Of a stretch of 64,000 bases of DNA, positions 34,001 through 63,960 are shown in pieces. The stretch is from Macrostomum hystrix (lineage: Eukaryota > Platyhelminthes > Macrostomidae), in the NCBI GenBank assembly GCA_950097015.1, contig CATNEN010000039.1, positions 2,988,001-3,052,000 on the forward strand, written 5' to 3'. A model generated the notes under the pieces. That model was not told the origin of the DNA. It did not search any database and was given only the letters and a program-made list of their open reading frames with translations. The position numbers and the translations under genes were made by a program. Numbering within the stretch: position 1 is the stretch's first letter; each line of letters starts with the position of its first letter.

Positions 34001-37000
34001 GCTGCCTTCGCCTCGATATCACAGTCCATGCCGGGCCACCAGATGTAGCTCCTGGCCAGCGACTTCATGCGGGACGCGCCAGGGTGTGCGACGTGCAGCG
34101 ATTCCAGGAGACTGGATCGACAGGCCTCCGGAATGACGACGCGGCAGCCCCAAAGAATGCAGCCGTCTTGGACCGAGAGCTCCTGTAGGCGTTTGCCGAA
34201 GGGCGTGAGGTCAGGGGACAGGGATCCCTTGTCCGGCCAGGCAGAGAGACAGAAACGAATTACCTGAGACAATGTGGCATCGCGGCGTGACCAGTTACGC
34301 ACATCTGATGAAGTCACCGGACCGGCGTCGAGGCAGTCCATCACTTGAATGACTTCCGGTGGCACTGGAACGTCCTTGGGCCCGCTTGATGCAGGAAGGC
34401 GGCTCAGGGCGTCCGCCCGGAGCATAGAGGTCCCGCTGCGATGTACTAGACGGTAGCGATAGGCTGTCAGGAGCAGCGCCCATCGTTGAACTCGGCCGGA
34501 CGCCAACGTTGGAAGCGGCCGTTCCTGCCCAAGGAGGCCTAACAGCGGCCGATGGTCCGTCAGCAGGTTGAACTCTCGGCCAAACAGATACTGGTGGAAT
34601 TTTCTGACGCCAAAGACCAGCGCGAGTGCCTCCTTCTCCAGCTGACAGTAGTTCTTCTCAGTGGCACTGAGACTGCGCGAAGCGTACGCGATCGGTTTGT
34701 CCATGCCGTTCTGACGATGGAAGATGACAGCGCCCAGGCCGTACTGCGAGGCGTCGCACTCCAGGTAGAGGTCCTCTGCCGCATTGTAGTGCACCAGGAC
34801 ACTTGGATGCGTGAGTAGCTGCTTTGCTGCGGCAAACGCTTTGGCCTCACCGCGGTCCCACCGCCACTTCGAGTTTTTCTCCAGCAGCCGGTGTAGCGGT
34901 GCCAGCACGCTGGAGAGATTCGGCAGGAACTTCCCGTAATAGTTGATGAGGCCCAAGAAGCTCCTGAGCTGAGTCGTGTTCGTCGGTGCTGGTGCATCTA
35001 GCACGGCTTGGACTTTGTCGTCGAGTGGGTGCAGTCCCTCTGCGTCGATGCGGTGACCCAGGTACGTGACCTCGTCCTGGAAGAATCTGCACTTCTCGAG
35101 CTTGCAGGTCAGGCCGGATTCCTTGAAGACCCTCAGGACCTCTCTGAGATTGTGCAGATGGCTCGCGTCGTCCTCTCCCGTGATGATGACATCATCGATG
35201 AAGGATGCTGTGTGCGGAATTCCACGCAGCAGGTTGTCCATCACTCGTTGGAAGACGCTTGGGGCAATCGACACCCCAAAAGGCAGTCGGGTGTAGCGCA
35301 GGAGTCCGACGGAAGTGTTGATTGTACAGACCTCTTGGGCTTCCTCGTCCAGCGGAAGCTGCATAAATGCGTTGGTCAGGTCCAGCTTAGAGAACTTTTG
35401 CCCGCCAGTCAGCCGGGCGAACAGTTCGTCGATGTTTGGCAGGGGGTACGCCTCCGGCCGAATCGCTGTGTTGACTCCCTGCTTGAAATCTGCACAGACG
35501 CGGACGCTGCCGTCCGATTTCATCACTGGCACGATCGGTGACGCCCAGTCGGAGTTCTTGACCGGCATCAGCACTCCTTGGTCGATTTCCTTCTGCAGCT
35601 GCTGTTCGACTTTTTCACGCAGCGCGAAAGGAACAGGTCGCGCCTTGAAGAACTTCGGTCTTGCGGTCTCCTTGAGACTGATAGACACTGGCTTGCCGTT
35701 GAACTCTCCCAGGCCTTGGAAGACATCTGAGAACTCCTTGATGAGCTTCTCAGCAGGGTCACCGATGCGCTTGACCGACTGCCAGTCCAGGCGCAGCTGA
35801 GCCAGCCAATCCCGACCGAGGAGGCTCGGACCGTCGCCGGCGACAACGAGAAGCCGCAGTTGCGCTTCATCAGAGTCGGCGGACACTCGCACGCGGACGG
35901 ACAGCTGGCCGAGCACGCGCACGGCCTGACCGGTGTAGGTGCTGAGTTGAATCGTTGACCGGGACAGTGTAACCAGTCCGTCCAGGTTCGCCTTGAATGT
36001 GCGCTCAGACATCAGCGATACAGATGCACCTGTGTCTACCTCCATCTCGTGCTGCCGCCCTTCGATAAAAACCGATGTCCTGATCGGTGGAAAACTTGAC
36101 TGCGGCCGATCCGCCCCCAGATGATAAAACGGATACGACACCTCATCTGGACTCGCGCTCGTGGTCACCTGCTCCACCAGCTGGTGTGTCTGCTGCTGCC
36201 GCAGTGCATCTGTCTTACAGGCCTTCGCTGTGTGTCCGGTCTTGCTGCACTTAAAGCAGCGCTTGTCCACGAAGGGGCACTTGCTGGCCAGGTGACGGGT
36301 TGAGAGACAGCGAAAGCAGCGCCGACGACTTTCGGCTCCCAGCTGTCTGCTGTCTTCCTCTGGTCGCTGCCGCTCCATCCGTAGCACAGCGTCGCTTTCC
36401 GTCGATGGCGTCGGTGCTGCCGAGTTCGCTGATCCCAGCGACCGGCAGTTGATGGCTGCCGATTCGCCCGCCCGAGCGATCTCCTTTGCTGTGTCGAGGG
36501 TGAGGGTCGGCTCCATCAGCAGCCGGCGTTGGATTTGCTGATCCGCGATGCCGCACACCAGTCTGTCCCGCAGCATGTCCGACAAGCTGTTGCCAAAGTT
36601 GCAGAACTCGGCCAGCTTCCGCAGCTCTGCCAGAAACTCTGCCACAGTCTCTCCAGCACGCTGGGCTCGGTTGTTAAAGTGGAACCTTTGGACGATCTCA
36701 CTTGGTCTCGGGTTGAAATGACCGCTCAGCAGCGAACAGATGTCGTCGTACGATTTGCCAGCAACTTTGGCTGGAGAGCACAGGCTTCTAGCCAATTGAA
36801 ACGTCTTCCTTCCACAGACACTCAGCAGGGTTGCTCTCTTCTTGCCCTCGTCAGTGATGTCCTGGGCGAGAAAATGCTGCTCCAGGCGCTCCTGGTATTC
36901 ATCCCAGGTTTCGACGGAGTCTTCAAATTCTCCGATTCCGTGGGCCGGCATGGCTGGGCCCAAGTCTCGTCGCCACTGAAATAACTCTAGACTGGTGGTA

Positions 37001-40000
37001 TTTAGAACGAAACGTAAACAGTCAGAGCTCCACGCTCCTGAGAACAGCGATATATATTTTATGCGACGGCACGTTGGGTGTAAGGATTAGGGGGTGATAA
37101 AATAGAGCGAACAATGATTTGAAAGTCAGCCAGTTAACCAAACGGCTGCCAGCGCGGTGTACTCAGCGTACGCGCGCTGGCTGCACATGGCTGCACCGGA
37201 CAATGAAATGATATTCAGCCAGTTAACAGACAGCTGCCAGCGCGGTGTACTCAGCGTATACGCGCTGGCTGCAAGTCACTACATAACACCTACCAAATCA
37301 ATCAGAAACCCACCAAATCAATCAGAAACCCACCCAATCAATCAGAAACCCACCTCATCAATCAGAAACCCACCCAATCAATCAGAAACCCTCCTCATCA
37401 ATCAGAAACCCACCCAATCAATCAAAAACCCATCCAATCAATCAGAAACCCATCCAATCAATCAGAAACCCATCAAATCAATCAGAAACCCATCCAATCA
37501 ATCAGAAACCCACCAAATCAATCAGAAACCCATCCAATCAATCAGAAACCCACCAAATCAATCAGAAACCCATCCAATCAATCAGAAACCCACCAAATCA
37601 ATCAGAAACCCATCCAATCAATCAGAAACCCATCCAATCAATCAGAAACCCATCCAATCAATCAGAAACCCATCCAATCAATCAGAAACCCATCCAATCA
37701 ATCAGAAACCCATCAAATCAATCAGAAACCCATCCAATCAATCAGAAACCCATCAAATCAATCAGAAACCCATCCAATCAATCAGAAACCCATCCAATCA
37801 ATCAGAAACCCATCCAATCAATCAGAAACCCACCAATCAATCAGAAACCCATCCAATCAATCAGAAACCCATCAAATCAATCAGAAACCCACCAATCAAT
37901 CAGAAACCCATCCAATCAATCAGAAACCCATCAAATCAATCAGAAACCCACCAATCAATCAGAAACCCATCCAATCAATCAGAAACCCATCCAATCAATC
38001 AGAAACCCATCCAATCAATCAGAAACCCATCAAATCAATCAGAAACCCACCAATCAATCAGAAACCCATCCAATCAATCAGAAACCCATCCAATCAATCA
38101 GAAACCCACCAATCAATCAGAAACCCATCAAATCAATCAGAAACCCATCAAATCAATCAGAAACCCACCAATCAATCAGAAACCCATCCAATCAATCAGA
38201 AACCCATCCAATCAATCAGAAACCCATCCAATCAATCAGAAACCCATCAAATCAATCAGAAACCCATCAAATCAATCAGCAACCCATCCAATCAATCAGA
38301 AACCCATCCAATCAATCAGAAACCCACCAAATCAATCAGAAACCCATCCAATCAATCAGAAACCCATCAAATCAATCAGAAACCCACCAAATCAATCAGA
38401 AACCCACCCTATTAAACCAGAAACCCACCCAATAAAACAGAAACCCACCCAATCAATCAGAAACCTACCAAATCAATCAGAAACCCACCAAATCAATCAG
38501 AAACCCACCCAATCAATCAGAAACCCACCTCATCAATCAGAAACCCACCCAATCAATCAAAAACCCTTCTCAGTAGTTAATTATGAATGCCAATCATGAA
38601 TCCTTGAGTATCCCTAACCCCGATAGTCCACCGTGCACGACGTGGCGAAGTCGCTGGAGGCGCAGGGCCACCTCACTGCCAGCTACCAGATGGATGTAAC
38701 CAGGCCGGACTCGGTGGCCGACTGCCTGGCCGACGTTGTTCGCCGATTTGGCAAGCTGGACATCCTGGTCAGCAATGCCGGGGTGCTGCAGGGCCGCTCG
38801 CTGCTGGACCTCTCCGAGGAGCAAATCCGCGCCACCATCGACGTCAACTTGATGGGCACCATCTGGGTAGTTGATTTAATTAAACTCATTTTGTCTTACT
38901 TTTAGCAGACAGACTCCAACTTTATCAAACTCCAGATCCCAACTCAATCCGACCCCAGATCCCAACTCCATCCAACCCCAGATCCCAACTCAATCCATCC
39001 CCAGATCCCAACTCCATCCAACCCCAGATCCCAACTCAATCCATCCCCAGATCCCAACTCAATCCAACCCTAGATCCCAACTCCATCCAACCCCAGATCC
39101 CAACTCAATCCAACTTCAGATCCCAACTCCATCCTACCCCAGATCCCAACTCCATCCAACCCCAGATCCCAACTCCCAACTTCTAATTTCCTTCTAAACT
39201 AATTGGCAGGTGATCCGCGCCGCTCTTCCGCACATGATCAAGCGGGGTCGCGGCCACATTGTGTCCGTTGCCAGCATGGCCGCCTGCGTCGGAGTCGCCT
39301 ACTGCACCGACTACAGGTGAGGGTTGGGTTGGGATCTGGTGTGGGTTGGGATCTGGTGTGGGTTGGGTTCTGGTGTGGGTTGGGTTCTGGTGTGGGTTGG
39401 GTTCTGTTGTGGGTTGGGTTCTGGTGTGGGTTGGGTTCTGGTATAGGTTGGGTTCTATTGTGGTTTGGGTTCTGGTGTGGGTTGGGTTCTGGTGTGGGTT
39501 GGGTTCTGGTATAGGTTGGGTTCTGGTGTGGGTTGGGTTCTGGTGTGGGTTGGGTTCTGGTATAGGTTGGGTTCTGTTGTGGGTTGGGTTCTGGTGTGGG
39601 TTGGGTTCTGTTGTGGGTTGGGTTCTGGTGTGGGTTGGGTTCTGGTATAGGTTGGGTTCTATTGTGGTTTGGGTTCTGGTGTGGGTTGGGTTCTGGTGTG
39701 GGTTGGGTTCTGGTATAGGTTGGGTTCTGGTGTGGGTTGGGTTCTGGTGTGGGTTGGGTTCTGGTATAGGTTGGGTTCTGTTGTGGGTTGGGTTCTGGTG
39801 TGGGTTGGGTTCTGTTGTGGGTTGGGTTCTGGTGTGGGTTGGGTTCTGGTATAGGTTGGGTTCTGGTGTGGGTTGGGTTCTGGTGTGGGTTGGGTTCTGG
39901 TATAGGTTGGGTTCTGGTGTGGGTTGGGTTCTGGTGTGGGTTGGGTTCTGGTATAGGTTGGGTTCTGTTGTGGGTTGGGTTCTGGTGTGGGTTGGGTTCT

Positions 40001-42998
40001 GTTGTGGGTTGGGTTCTGGTGTGGGTTGGGTTCTGGTGTGGGTTGGGTTCTGGTATAGGTTGGGTTCTGTTGTGGGTTGGGTTCTGGTGTGGGTTGGGTT
40101 CTGGTGTGGGTTGGGTTCTGGTGTGGGTTGGGTTCTGTTGTGGGTTGGGTTCTGGTGTGGGTTGGGTTCTGGTATAGGTTGGGTTCTATTGTGGTTTGGG
40201 TTCTGGTGTGGGTTGGGTTCTGGTGTGGGTTGGGTTCTGGTATAGGTTGGGTTCTGGTGTGGGTTGGGTTCTGGTGTGGGTTGGGTTCTGGTATAGGTTG
40301 GGTTCTGTTGTGGGTTGGGTTCTGGTGTGGGTTGGGTTCTGTTGTGGGTTGGGTTCTGGTGTGGGTTGGGTTCTGGTATAGGTTGGGTTCTATTGTGGTT
40401 TGGGTTCTGGTGTGGGTTGGGTTCTGGTGTGGGTTGGGTTCTGGTATAGGTTGGGTTCTGGTGTGGGTTGGGTTCTGGTGTGGGTTGGGTTCTGGTATAG
40501 GTTGGGTTCTGTTGTGGGTTGGGTTCTGGTGTGGGTTGGGTTCTGTTGTGGGTTGGGTTCTGGTGTGGGTTGGGTTCTGGTGTGGGTTGGGTTCTGGTAT
40601 AGGTTGGGTTCTGTTGTGGGTTGGGTTCTGGTGTGGGTTGGGTTCTGGTGTGGGTTGGGTTCTGGTGTGGGTTGGGTTCTGTTGTGGGTTGGGTTCTGGT
40701 GTGGGTTGGGTTCTGGTATAGGTTGGGTTCTATTGTGGTTTGGGTTCTGGTGTGGGTTGGGTTCTGGTGTGGGTTGGGTTCTGGTATAGGTTGGGTTCTG
40801 GTGTGGGTTGGGTTCTGGTGTGGGTTGGGTTCTGGTATAGGTTGGGTTCTGTTGTGGGTTGGGTTCTGGTGTGGGTTGGGTTCTGTTGTGGGTTGGGTTC
40901 TGGTGTGGGTTGGGTTCTGGTATAGGTTGGGTTCTATTGTGGTTTGGGTTCTGGTGTGGGTTGGGTTCTGGTGTGGGTTGGGTTCTGGTATAGGTTGGGT
41001 TCTGGTGTGGGTTGGGTTCTGGTGTGGGTTGGGTTCTGGTATAGGTTGGGTTCTGTTGTGGGTTGGGTTCTGGTGTGGGTTGGGATCTGATGTGGGTTGG
41101 GTTCTGTTGTGGGCTTGGTTCTGTCGTGGGTTGGGTTCTAGTGTGGGTTGGGTTCTGGTGTGGGTTGGGTTCTGGTGTGGGTTGGGTTCTGGTGGGGGTT
41201 GGGTTCTGGTGGGGGTTGGGTTCTGGTGGGGGTTGGGTTCTGGTGTGGGTTGGGATCTGGTGTGGGTTGGGTTCTAGTGTGGGTTTGGTAACTAACAATG
41301 ACAGATTAAAATCCCTGTGCTCGGCAGCGCCTCAAAGTTTGGCACGGTCGGCTTCGTTGAAGCTGTTCAGGACGAGCTGCGCCGGATGCGGCTGTACGGC
41401 CCGGACCGCATCTTCCTAAGCACCGTGTGCCCCACCTTCCTGAACCCCAGGTCCGGCGGAGTTCTGGTCGGCAAGTCTGTGAAGCCCGGATGCAGGTAAG
41501 CGAATTTTACCTGTCTGACCTCGCCTAGCCAATGACAATCGATTTCGCTACATTTATTTGAGCCCTTTAATCCCACATCATTGGCTCGTTGTGGGAGGTC
41601 GTTGGCAGAGCGGTTGCCGCGTTTGCCTCTCGCACCAAGGTCCCTATGTTCGATTCCACGGCGAGGCCACATTCATTTGGGGCGCAGCCGCGGAGAGAAG
41701 GCCTGGGGGGCTTGTCGTGCAATTTACACCCTTGAGGGCCAACCTCCAAGGAAAAGTGAAGTGTACACAGCCTGACGATGAGAAAGTCAGGGCAGATGTA
41801 CACACCTGTGTGAGCGTGTGCCTGTGTACAGTATCTGTGTGCGTGTGTGCTCAGGAGTCAGCGAAGTGGGCAGATTTGCCTCCTCGCTGGCTGCTAATTT
41901 AGTGTTACTAAATGATGTGCCACTGCCCGCAGCCCTCCTGCAATTATTATTATTATAATCCCACATCATCGTGTCACCACATGAGTTCACCTCATCAAAA
42001 ACAAAATCAATGTCACTTTACTTAATAACACTTGTCTAAATCCATCAATCTTACCTCTTTTAATATTATCCAGTCAATATTTTCCTCACTACGAGAATCT
42101 CACATTCTCTACCTTTCTCCACAATCTCACCCTGGCGATAACATTAAAATAATCTCATTCTATCAATCTCAAAAAACTCTCAACCCTTCAATCTCACCCA
42201 GTCGATATTTCTTCATCAATTGTACTCCATCACTATCAATTCATTTGTCTCACTCCATCAATCCCAGCCTATCAATCCCACTCTATCATTTCCACCCTAT
42301 CAATCTCGCCCTATCAATCCTACCCTATCAATCTCACCCCATCAATCCCACCTATCAATCTCACCCTATCAATCTCACCCTATCAATCTCCCCCTATCAA
42401 TCTCACCCTATCAATCTCACCCTATCAATCTCATCCCATCAATCTCACCCTAATAACCCCACATGATTAATTCCACCCAATTTATCTCACCCTAACAACC
42501 TCACCCTATCAATCTCACCCTATCAATCTCACCCTATTAATCTCACCCTATCAATCTCACCCTATCAATCTCACCCTATCAATCTCACCCTATCAATCTC
42601 ACCCTATTAATCTCACCCTATCAACCCCACATTATTATTTCTACCCATTTAACATCACCCTATTAATCTCACCCTATCAATCGCAGTCTATCAATAGCGG
42701 AATCAATCTCACTCACGCTTTCAGCGCGGACAGCCAGCTGACCCCAGCCTGTGTGGCCCGCAGCATTCTCCGGGCGGTGCAGTTCCGTCAGTCGCTGGTC
42801 TGCGTCCCCGGCTCGCTGGCCAGGAATTTCATTCTTCGCGGGTGAGCACCGGGATTTGTTTTAATCGGCTCTCATTTTGCGCAAATTCAATTTTCAATTT
42901 AATTTATGGTTTTAACTTTTTTCTGTTGCAGTTTTCTGCCGCTGGGAGCAATTCGCGAATTCCAGGACTTCGAGGGCTCCTGCTTCAACGAGATCTGA
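28074..42998 (+). CDS. Membrane-anchored short-chain dehydrogenase/reductase (SDR16C/RDH10-like)
   Basis: Six exons: 28074-28364, 38627-38866, 39210-39316, 41328-41495, 42725-42841 and 42932-42998 (TGA). The phases agree and total 990 nt (329 aa). A hydrophobic N-terminal segment (about 28-50, LPLALFRLVGLVVWSYLQAW) suggests an ER- or lipid-droplet-type anchor. The Rossmann motif is TGAASGIG (70-77), the substrate-side DVT lies near 120, and the usual NNAG motif is SNAG (146-149). The catalytic tetrad is visible: Asn171 (DVNLMG), Ser199 (HIVSVAS), Tyr212 and Lys216 (DYSASKFG). Intron 3 falls inside the codon just after Tyr212. Family members oxidise or reduce retinoids, steroids or lipid alcohols with NAD(P). 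The C-terminus resembles SDR16C/HSD17B11-13/RDH10 enzymes; the substrate cannot be assigned. Intron 1 is 10.3 kb and contains a satellite split by a gypsy element. Confidence 0.85.
28365..28970 (+). other. SDR intron 1, unique 5' part
   Basis: Starts with donor GTGAGT and a few imperfect copies of a TTCTCAGGATTGAGT-like motif (about 28380-28495). No gene recognised before the satellite begins. Confidence 0.5.
28975..32605. repeat. Satellite-like array, 20-bp unit, left part
   Basis: About 180 units of CAATCAATCAGAAACCCATC with variants (CACCAAAT, CATCAAAT, CACCTCAT, some 19-bp units, rare AATCTGAAA and AATCAGCAA). A higher-order period of about 940 bp is visible from 30061 to 31700. The array resumes at 37289 after the inserted gypsy element. 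Confidence 0.97.
32606..32917 (-). repeat. 3' LTR of the gypsy element
   Basis: 312 bp, plus-strand ends TGAAATAACT and CTACATAACA. Internally it carries two related copies (about 32739-32815 and 32827-32903) of a segment with a CCAGCGCG...CGCGCTGG inverted repeat. The gag-pol stop codon lies within it. Confidence 0.95.
32908..36963 (-). CDS. Gypsy gag-pol polyprotein, 1,351 aa, intact
   Basis: A single open frame starting 14 bp inside the 5' LTR and ending in the 3' LTR. Domains in order: a Gag region (residues 1-200); two CCHC zinc knuckles (CFRCLSTRHLASKC about 216, CFKCSKTGHTAKAC about 236); aspartic protease with VDTGASVSLMS (about 308); reverse transcriptase with LPFGVSIAPSVFQR and the FIDD active site (588-591); RNase H (LECDASQYGLGAVIF about 734, LLTDHRPLLGLL); and an integrase with an HHCC-type zinc finger (HVAHPGASRM...CQECQ) and the D-D-E core (HIDFAGP about 1018, SDNGPCF about 1069, NGQAERT about 1107). 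The tail is Pro/Gln-rich. Gag and Pol are in one frame with no frameshift or stop between them, unlike many gypsy elements. All catalytic residues I can identify are present. Confidence 0.95.
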   Translation of the reverse strand: MGPAMPAHGIGEFEDSVETWDEYQERLEQHFLAQDITDEGKKRATLLSVCGRKTFQLARSLCSPAKVAGKSYDDICSLLSGHFNPRPSEIVQRFHFNNRAQRAGETVAEFLAELRKLAEFCNFGNSLSDMLRDRLVCGIADQQIQRRLLMEPTLTLDTAKEIARAGESAAINCRSLGSANSAAPTPSTESDAVLRMERQRPEEDSRQLGAESRRRCFRCLSTRHLASKCPFVDKRCFKCSKTGHTAKACKTDALRQQQTHQLVEQVTTSASPDEVSYPFYHLGADRPQSSFPPIRTSVFIEGRQHEMEVDTGASVSLMSERTFKANLDGLVTLSRSTIQLSTYTGQAVRVLGQLSVRVRVSADSDEAQLRLLVVAGDGPSLLGRDWLAQLRLDWQSVKRIGDPAEKLIKEFSDVFQGLGEFNGKPVSISLKETARPKFFKARPVPFALREKVEQQLQKEIDQGVLMPVKNSDWASPIVPVMKSDGSVRVCADFKQGVNTAIRPEAYPLPNIDELFARLTGGQKFSKLDLTNAFMQLPLDEEAQEVCTINTSVGLLRYTRLPFGVSIAPSVFQRVMDNLLRGIPHTASFIDDVIITGEDDASHLHNLREVLRVFKESGLTCKLEKCRFFQDEVTYLGHRIDAEGLHPLDDKVQAVLDAPAPTNTTQLRSFLGLINYYGKFLPNLSSVLAPLHRLLEKNSKWRWDRGEAKAFAAAKQLLTHPSVLVHYNAAEDLYLECDASQYGLGAVIFHRQNGMDKPIAYASRSLSATEKNYCQLEKEALALVFGVRKFHQYLFGREFNLLTDHRPLLGLLGQERPLPTLASGRVQRWALLLTAYRYRLVHRSGTSMLRADALSRLPASSGPKDVPVPPEVIQVMDCLDAGPVTSSDVRNWSRRDATLSQVIRFCLSAWPDKGSLSPDLTPFGKRLQELSVQDGCILWGCRVVIPEACRSSLLESLHVAHPGASRMKSLARSYIWWPGMDCDIEAKAAGCQECQKHQRVGPEVPLQPWPLPTRPWSRIHIDFAGPVQGRMLLVVVDSYSKWIDVHVTSATTSSATIEKLRQTFSAHGLPDAIVSDNGPCFASSEFETFCAKNGIRHIRTPPYHPASNGQAERTVQTVKSSLKKQASDGNSLETQLARFLLSYRTTPHPTTGVAPCELLMRRSLRTLLDVPRPDIAKRVLENQEKQRLQHDSGAHGRSFAEGEAVFVQDFSCGKERSWTRATVVGIEGSNWYQCNLPDNRTVRRHANQMRCDTTHRNVDQQPRGLVCQPPQLPPPLPLAPPPSSTPTTPPPPPPPPPPPPPPTSLHQPPPTPPTMAPQQQQRQDQSPQHVPRRSTRIRKSPDRLNYGGRSVM
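36977..37288 (-). repeat. 5' LTR of the gypsy element
   Basis: 312 bp, reads the same as the other LTR throughout by eye. The primer-binding site lies immediately inside it at about 36965-36976. Confidence 0.95.
37289..38570. repeat. Satellite-like array, 20-bp unit, right part
   Basis: Continuation of the 28975-32605 array with the same unit and variants (including the rare AATCAGCAACCC at about 38274). It ends about 55 bp before the acceptor of SDR exon 2. Confidence 0.97.
38915..39180. repeat. Minisatellite, 23-bp unit, SDR intron 2
   Basis: About 11 copies of a unit like CCCAACTCCATCCAACCCCA (20 of 23 bases) in intron 38867-39209. Confidence 0.9.
39318..41290. repeat. Minisatellite, 17-bp unit with higher-order structure, SDR intron 3
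   Basis: About 115 units of TTCTGGTGTGGGTTGGG, with variant units carrying TTGTG, TATAG or TATTGTGGTTT. The order of variants repeats with a longer period; for example one identical multi-unit block begins at 39465 and again at 40196, 731 bp (43 units) later. The array starts within a few bases of the exon 3 donor. Confidence 0.97.
41582..41956 (+). mobile_element. tRNA-derived SINE, copy 1 (SDR intron 4)
   Basis: About 375 bp bounded by a 13-bp target duplication AATCCCACATCAT (41569-41581 and 41957-41969). The 5' head has a pol III A-box TGGCAGAGCGG (about 41602) and a B-box TGTTCGATTCC (about 41648). The body includes CCTTGAGGGCCAACCTCCAA, and the 3' end is an ATT-repeat tail. A second copy lies at 58490-58800. 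Confidence 0.85.
42230..42690. repeat. Minisatellite, about 14-bp unit, SDR intron 4
   Basis: About 30 copies of CACCCTATCAATCT with substitutions and a few longer interruptions. It extends to about 35 bp before the exon 5 acceptor. Confidence 0.9.
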
Positions 42999-43404
42999 GA
43001 GCTGGCAATTTTCGTCATTGAATTTTTTCATGAGATTTCCAATCAATTTTATGATGCAGGCGCGCCGACTTTGATTATTTTTCATTCCGCTAGCAGTTTG
43101 TTGTGGGTTTCAACTTTTGTGTTTGCTAACATTTTCACTATTTTTATGCTTTCTTGTCTTTGCCAGGACGTTGTTCTTAGTCTATTGAACCGTGATCTTC
43201 CATTCCATTCGGTGATAATTTTTGCCATCCATGTTGGCGCTATTTTAAAAAGTGTCTTGACTTTTTTTGTAAATACACAGTCTACTGAAAGTAGAGTAGA
43301 GCATGATATCATATTTATCTATCCTAACTGAACACTGCGAAAAACGGATCCGACGATTTAAACAATGACGATTATTTTTAAACTATTGTCTTCTTCAAGC
43401 TTAG
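42999..43404. other. Spacer / SDR 3' flank
   Basis: AT-rich sequence after the dehydrogenase stop; no gene recognised. Confidence 0.4.
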
Positions 43405-43439
43405 GTGTACAAGCGCATCGATTCTGAATGGGAAAAACT

Positions 43440-43905
43440 TGGCAAGACTGAAGGGGAGAAACTAGAGACTGAAGGGGAGAAACTAGAGACTGAAGGGGAG
43501 AAACTAGAGGCTGAAGGGGAGAAACTAGAGACTGATGGGGAGAAACTAGAGACTGAAGGGGAGAAAGTGGAGACTGAAGGCAAGAAACTAGAGACTGAAG
43601 GGGAGGAACTAGAGACTGATGGGGAGAAAGTGGAGACTGAAGGGGAGAAACTAGAGACTGAAGGGGAGAAACTAGAGACTGATGGGGAGAAAGTGGAGAC
43701 TGAAGGGGAGAAACTAGAGACTGAAGGGGAGAAACTAGAGACTGAAGGGGAGAAAGTGGAGACTGAAGGGGAGAAACTAGAGACTGAAGGGGAGAAAGTG
43801 GAGACTGAAGGGGAGAAACTGAAGACTGAAGGGGAGAAAGTGGAGACTGATGGGGAGAAAGTGGAGGAGACTAAAGGGAAGAAAGTGGAGGAGACTGAAT
43901 TGGTG
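43440..43905. repeat. Minisatellite, 21-bp unit, intergenic
   Basis: About 21 copies of GAAGGGGAGAAACTAGAGA plus CT. A frame from 43405 to 43926 (173 aa, heptads like EGEKLET) stays open through it, ending in a short non-repeated tail, but the 21-bp unit makes this expected. No splice context or paralogue supports a gene. Confidence 0.9.
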
Positions 43906-43926
43906 AAACTGGAGAAGCCATGCTAA

Positions 43927-44328
43927 GTTATACATCAGAATTCTGTACCCAGATCCTAAAACTCCTGTTCCCTTCATCCTCCAAGCTGGCTCCAGAATGC
44001 TTGCTGCATCCCCCTTAGTAACAATAGACTTGGCTGCCTTTGCCGCATGGGCTGGACCTAGGCGCCTGAAACTGTCCGTACAGTGCGGCGACTAAAAATA
44101 GACACACTTTTTGCACTTGTTATGGGGGAGACTGGGACTCAGGATTTCAAGCCGAGAGAGAGAATGCTTTCCTGTCTTCCCTAGTCCCTCTAATGTCCGT
44201 TCCCCACAGTCTGTGGGTTATTTAGTCCGACAAACTTGTGGCTAAGAAAGCAAAACTGTTTTGGGCATTCAGTGAGCACAGCCCTCCGAAATACCTGCCG
44301 TTTTATCTGCAAGCCCGTCTCGTCCGGC
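43927..44328. other. 5' flank of the receptor-like gene
   Basis: No gene recognised. A possible acceptor TTTTATCTGCAAG (ending at 44313) lies just before the first ATG of the receptor gene and could receive a spliced leader. Confidence 0.4.

Positions 44329-63960
<19,632 letters not shown>

Larger units (their letters stand above)
32606..37288 (-). mobile_element. Complete Ty3/gypsy LTR retrotransposon
   Basis: Element of 4,683 bp with two 312-bp LTRs (32606-32917 and 36977-37288) that look identical, TG...CA ends, and a 5-bp target duplication CCTAC (32601-32605 and 37289-37293). The element lies on the minus strand and encodes one uninterrupted gag-pol frame. A tRNA primer site starting TGGCGACGAGAC follows the 5' LTR, and a purine tract GGTGGGAGAAG precedes the 3' LTR. 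It sits inside the 20-bp satellite of SDR intron 1. Identical LTRs and an open polyprotein indicate recent insertion. No envelope-like frame is present. Confidence 0.95.

Noticed and set aside
28975-38570. CRISPR-like appearance of regularly spaced repeats
   Set aside because: Units are contiguous with no unique spacers, there are no cas genes, and the DNA is eukaryotic intron sequence.
39259-41277. Trp/Gly-rich frames of more than 200 codons in SDR intron 3
   Set aside because: 17-bp repeat in which all three frames lack stops; it interrupts the conserved YSASK active-site motif, so it must be spliced out.
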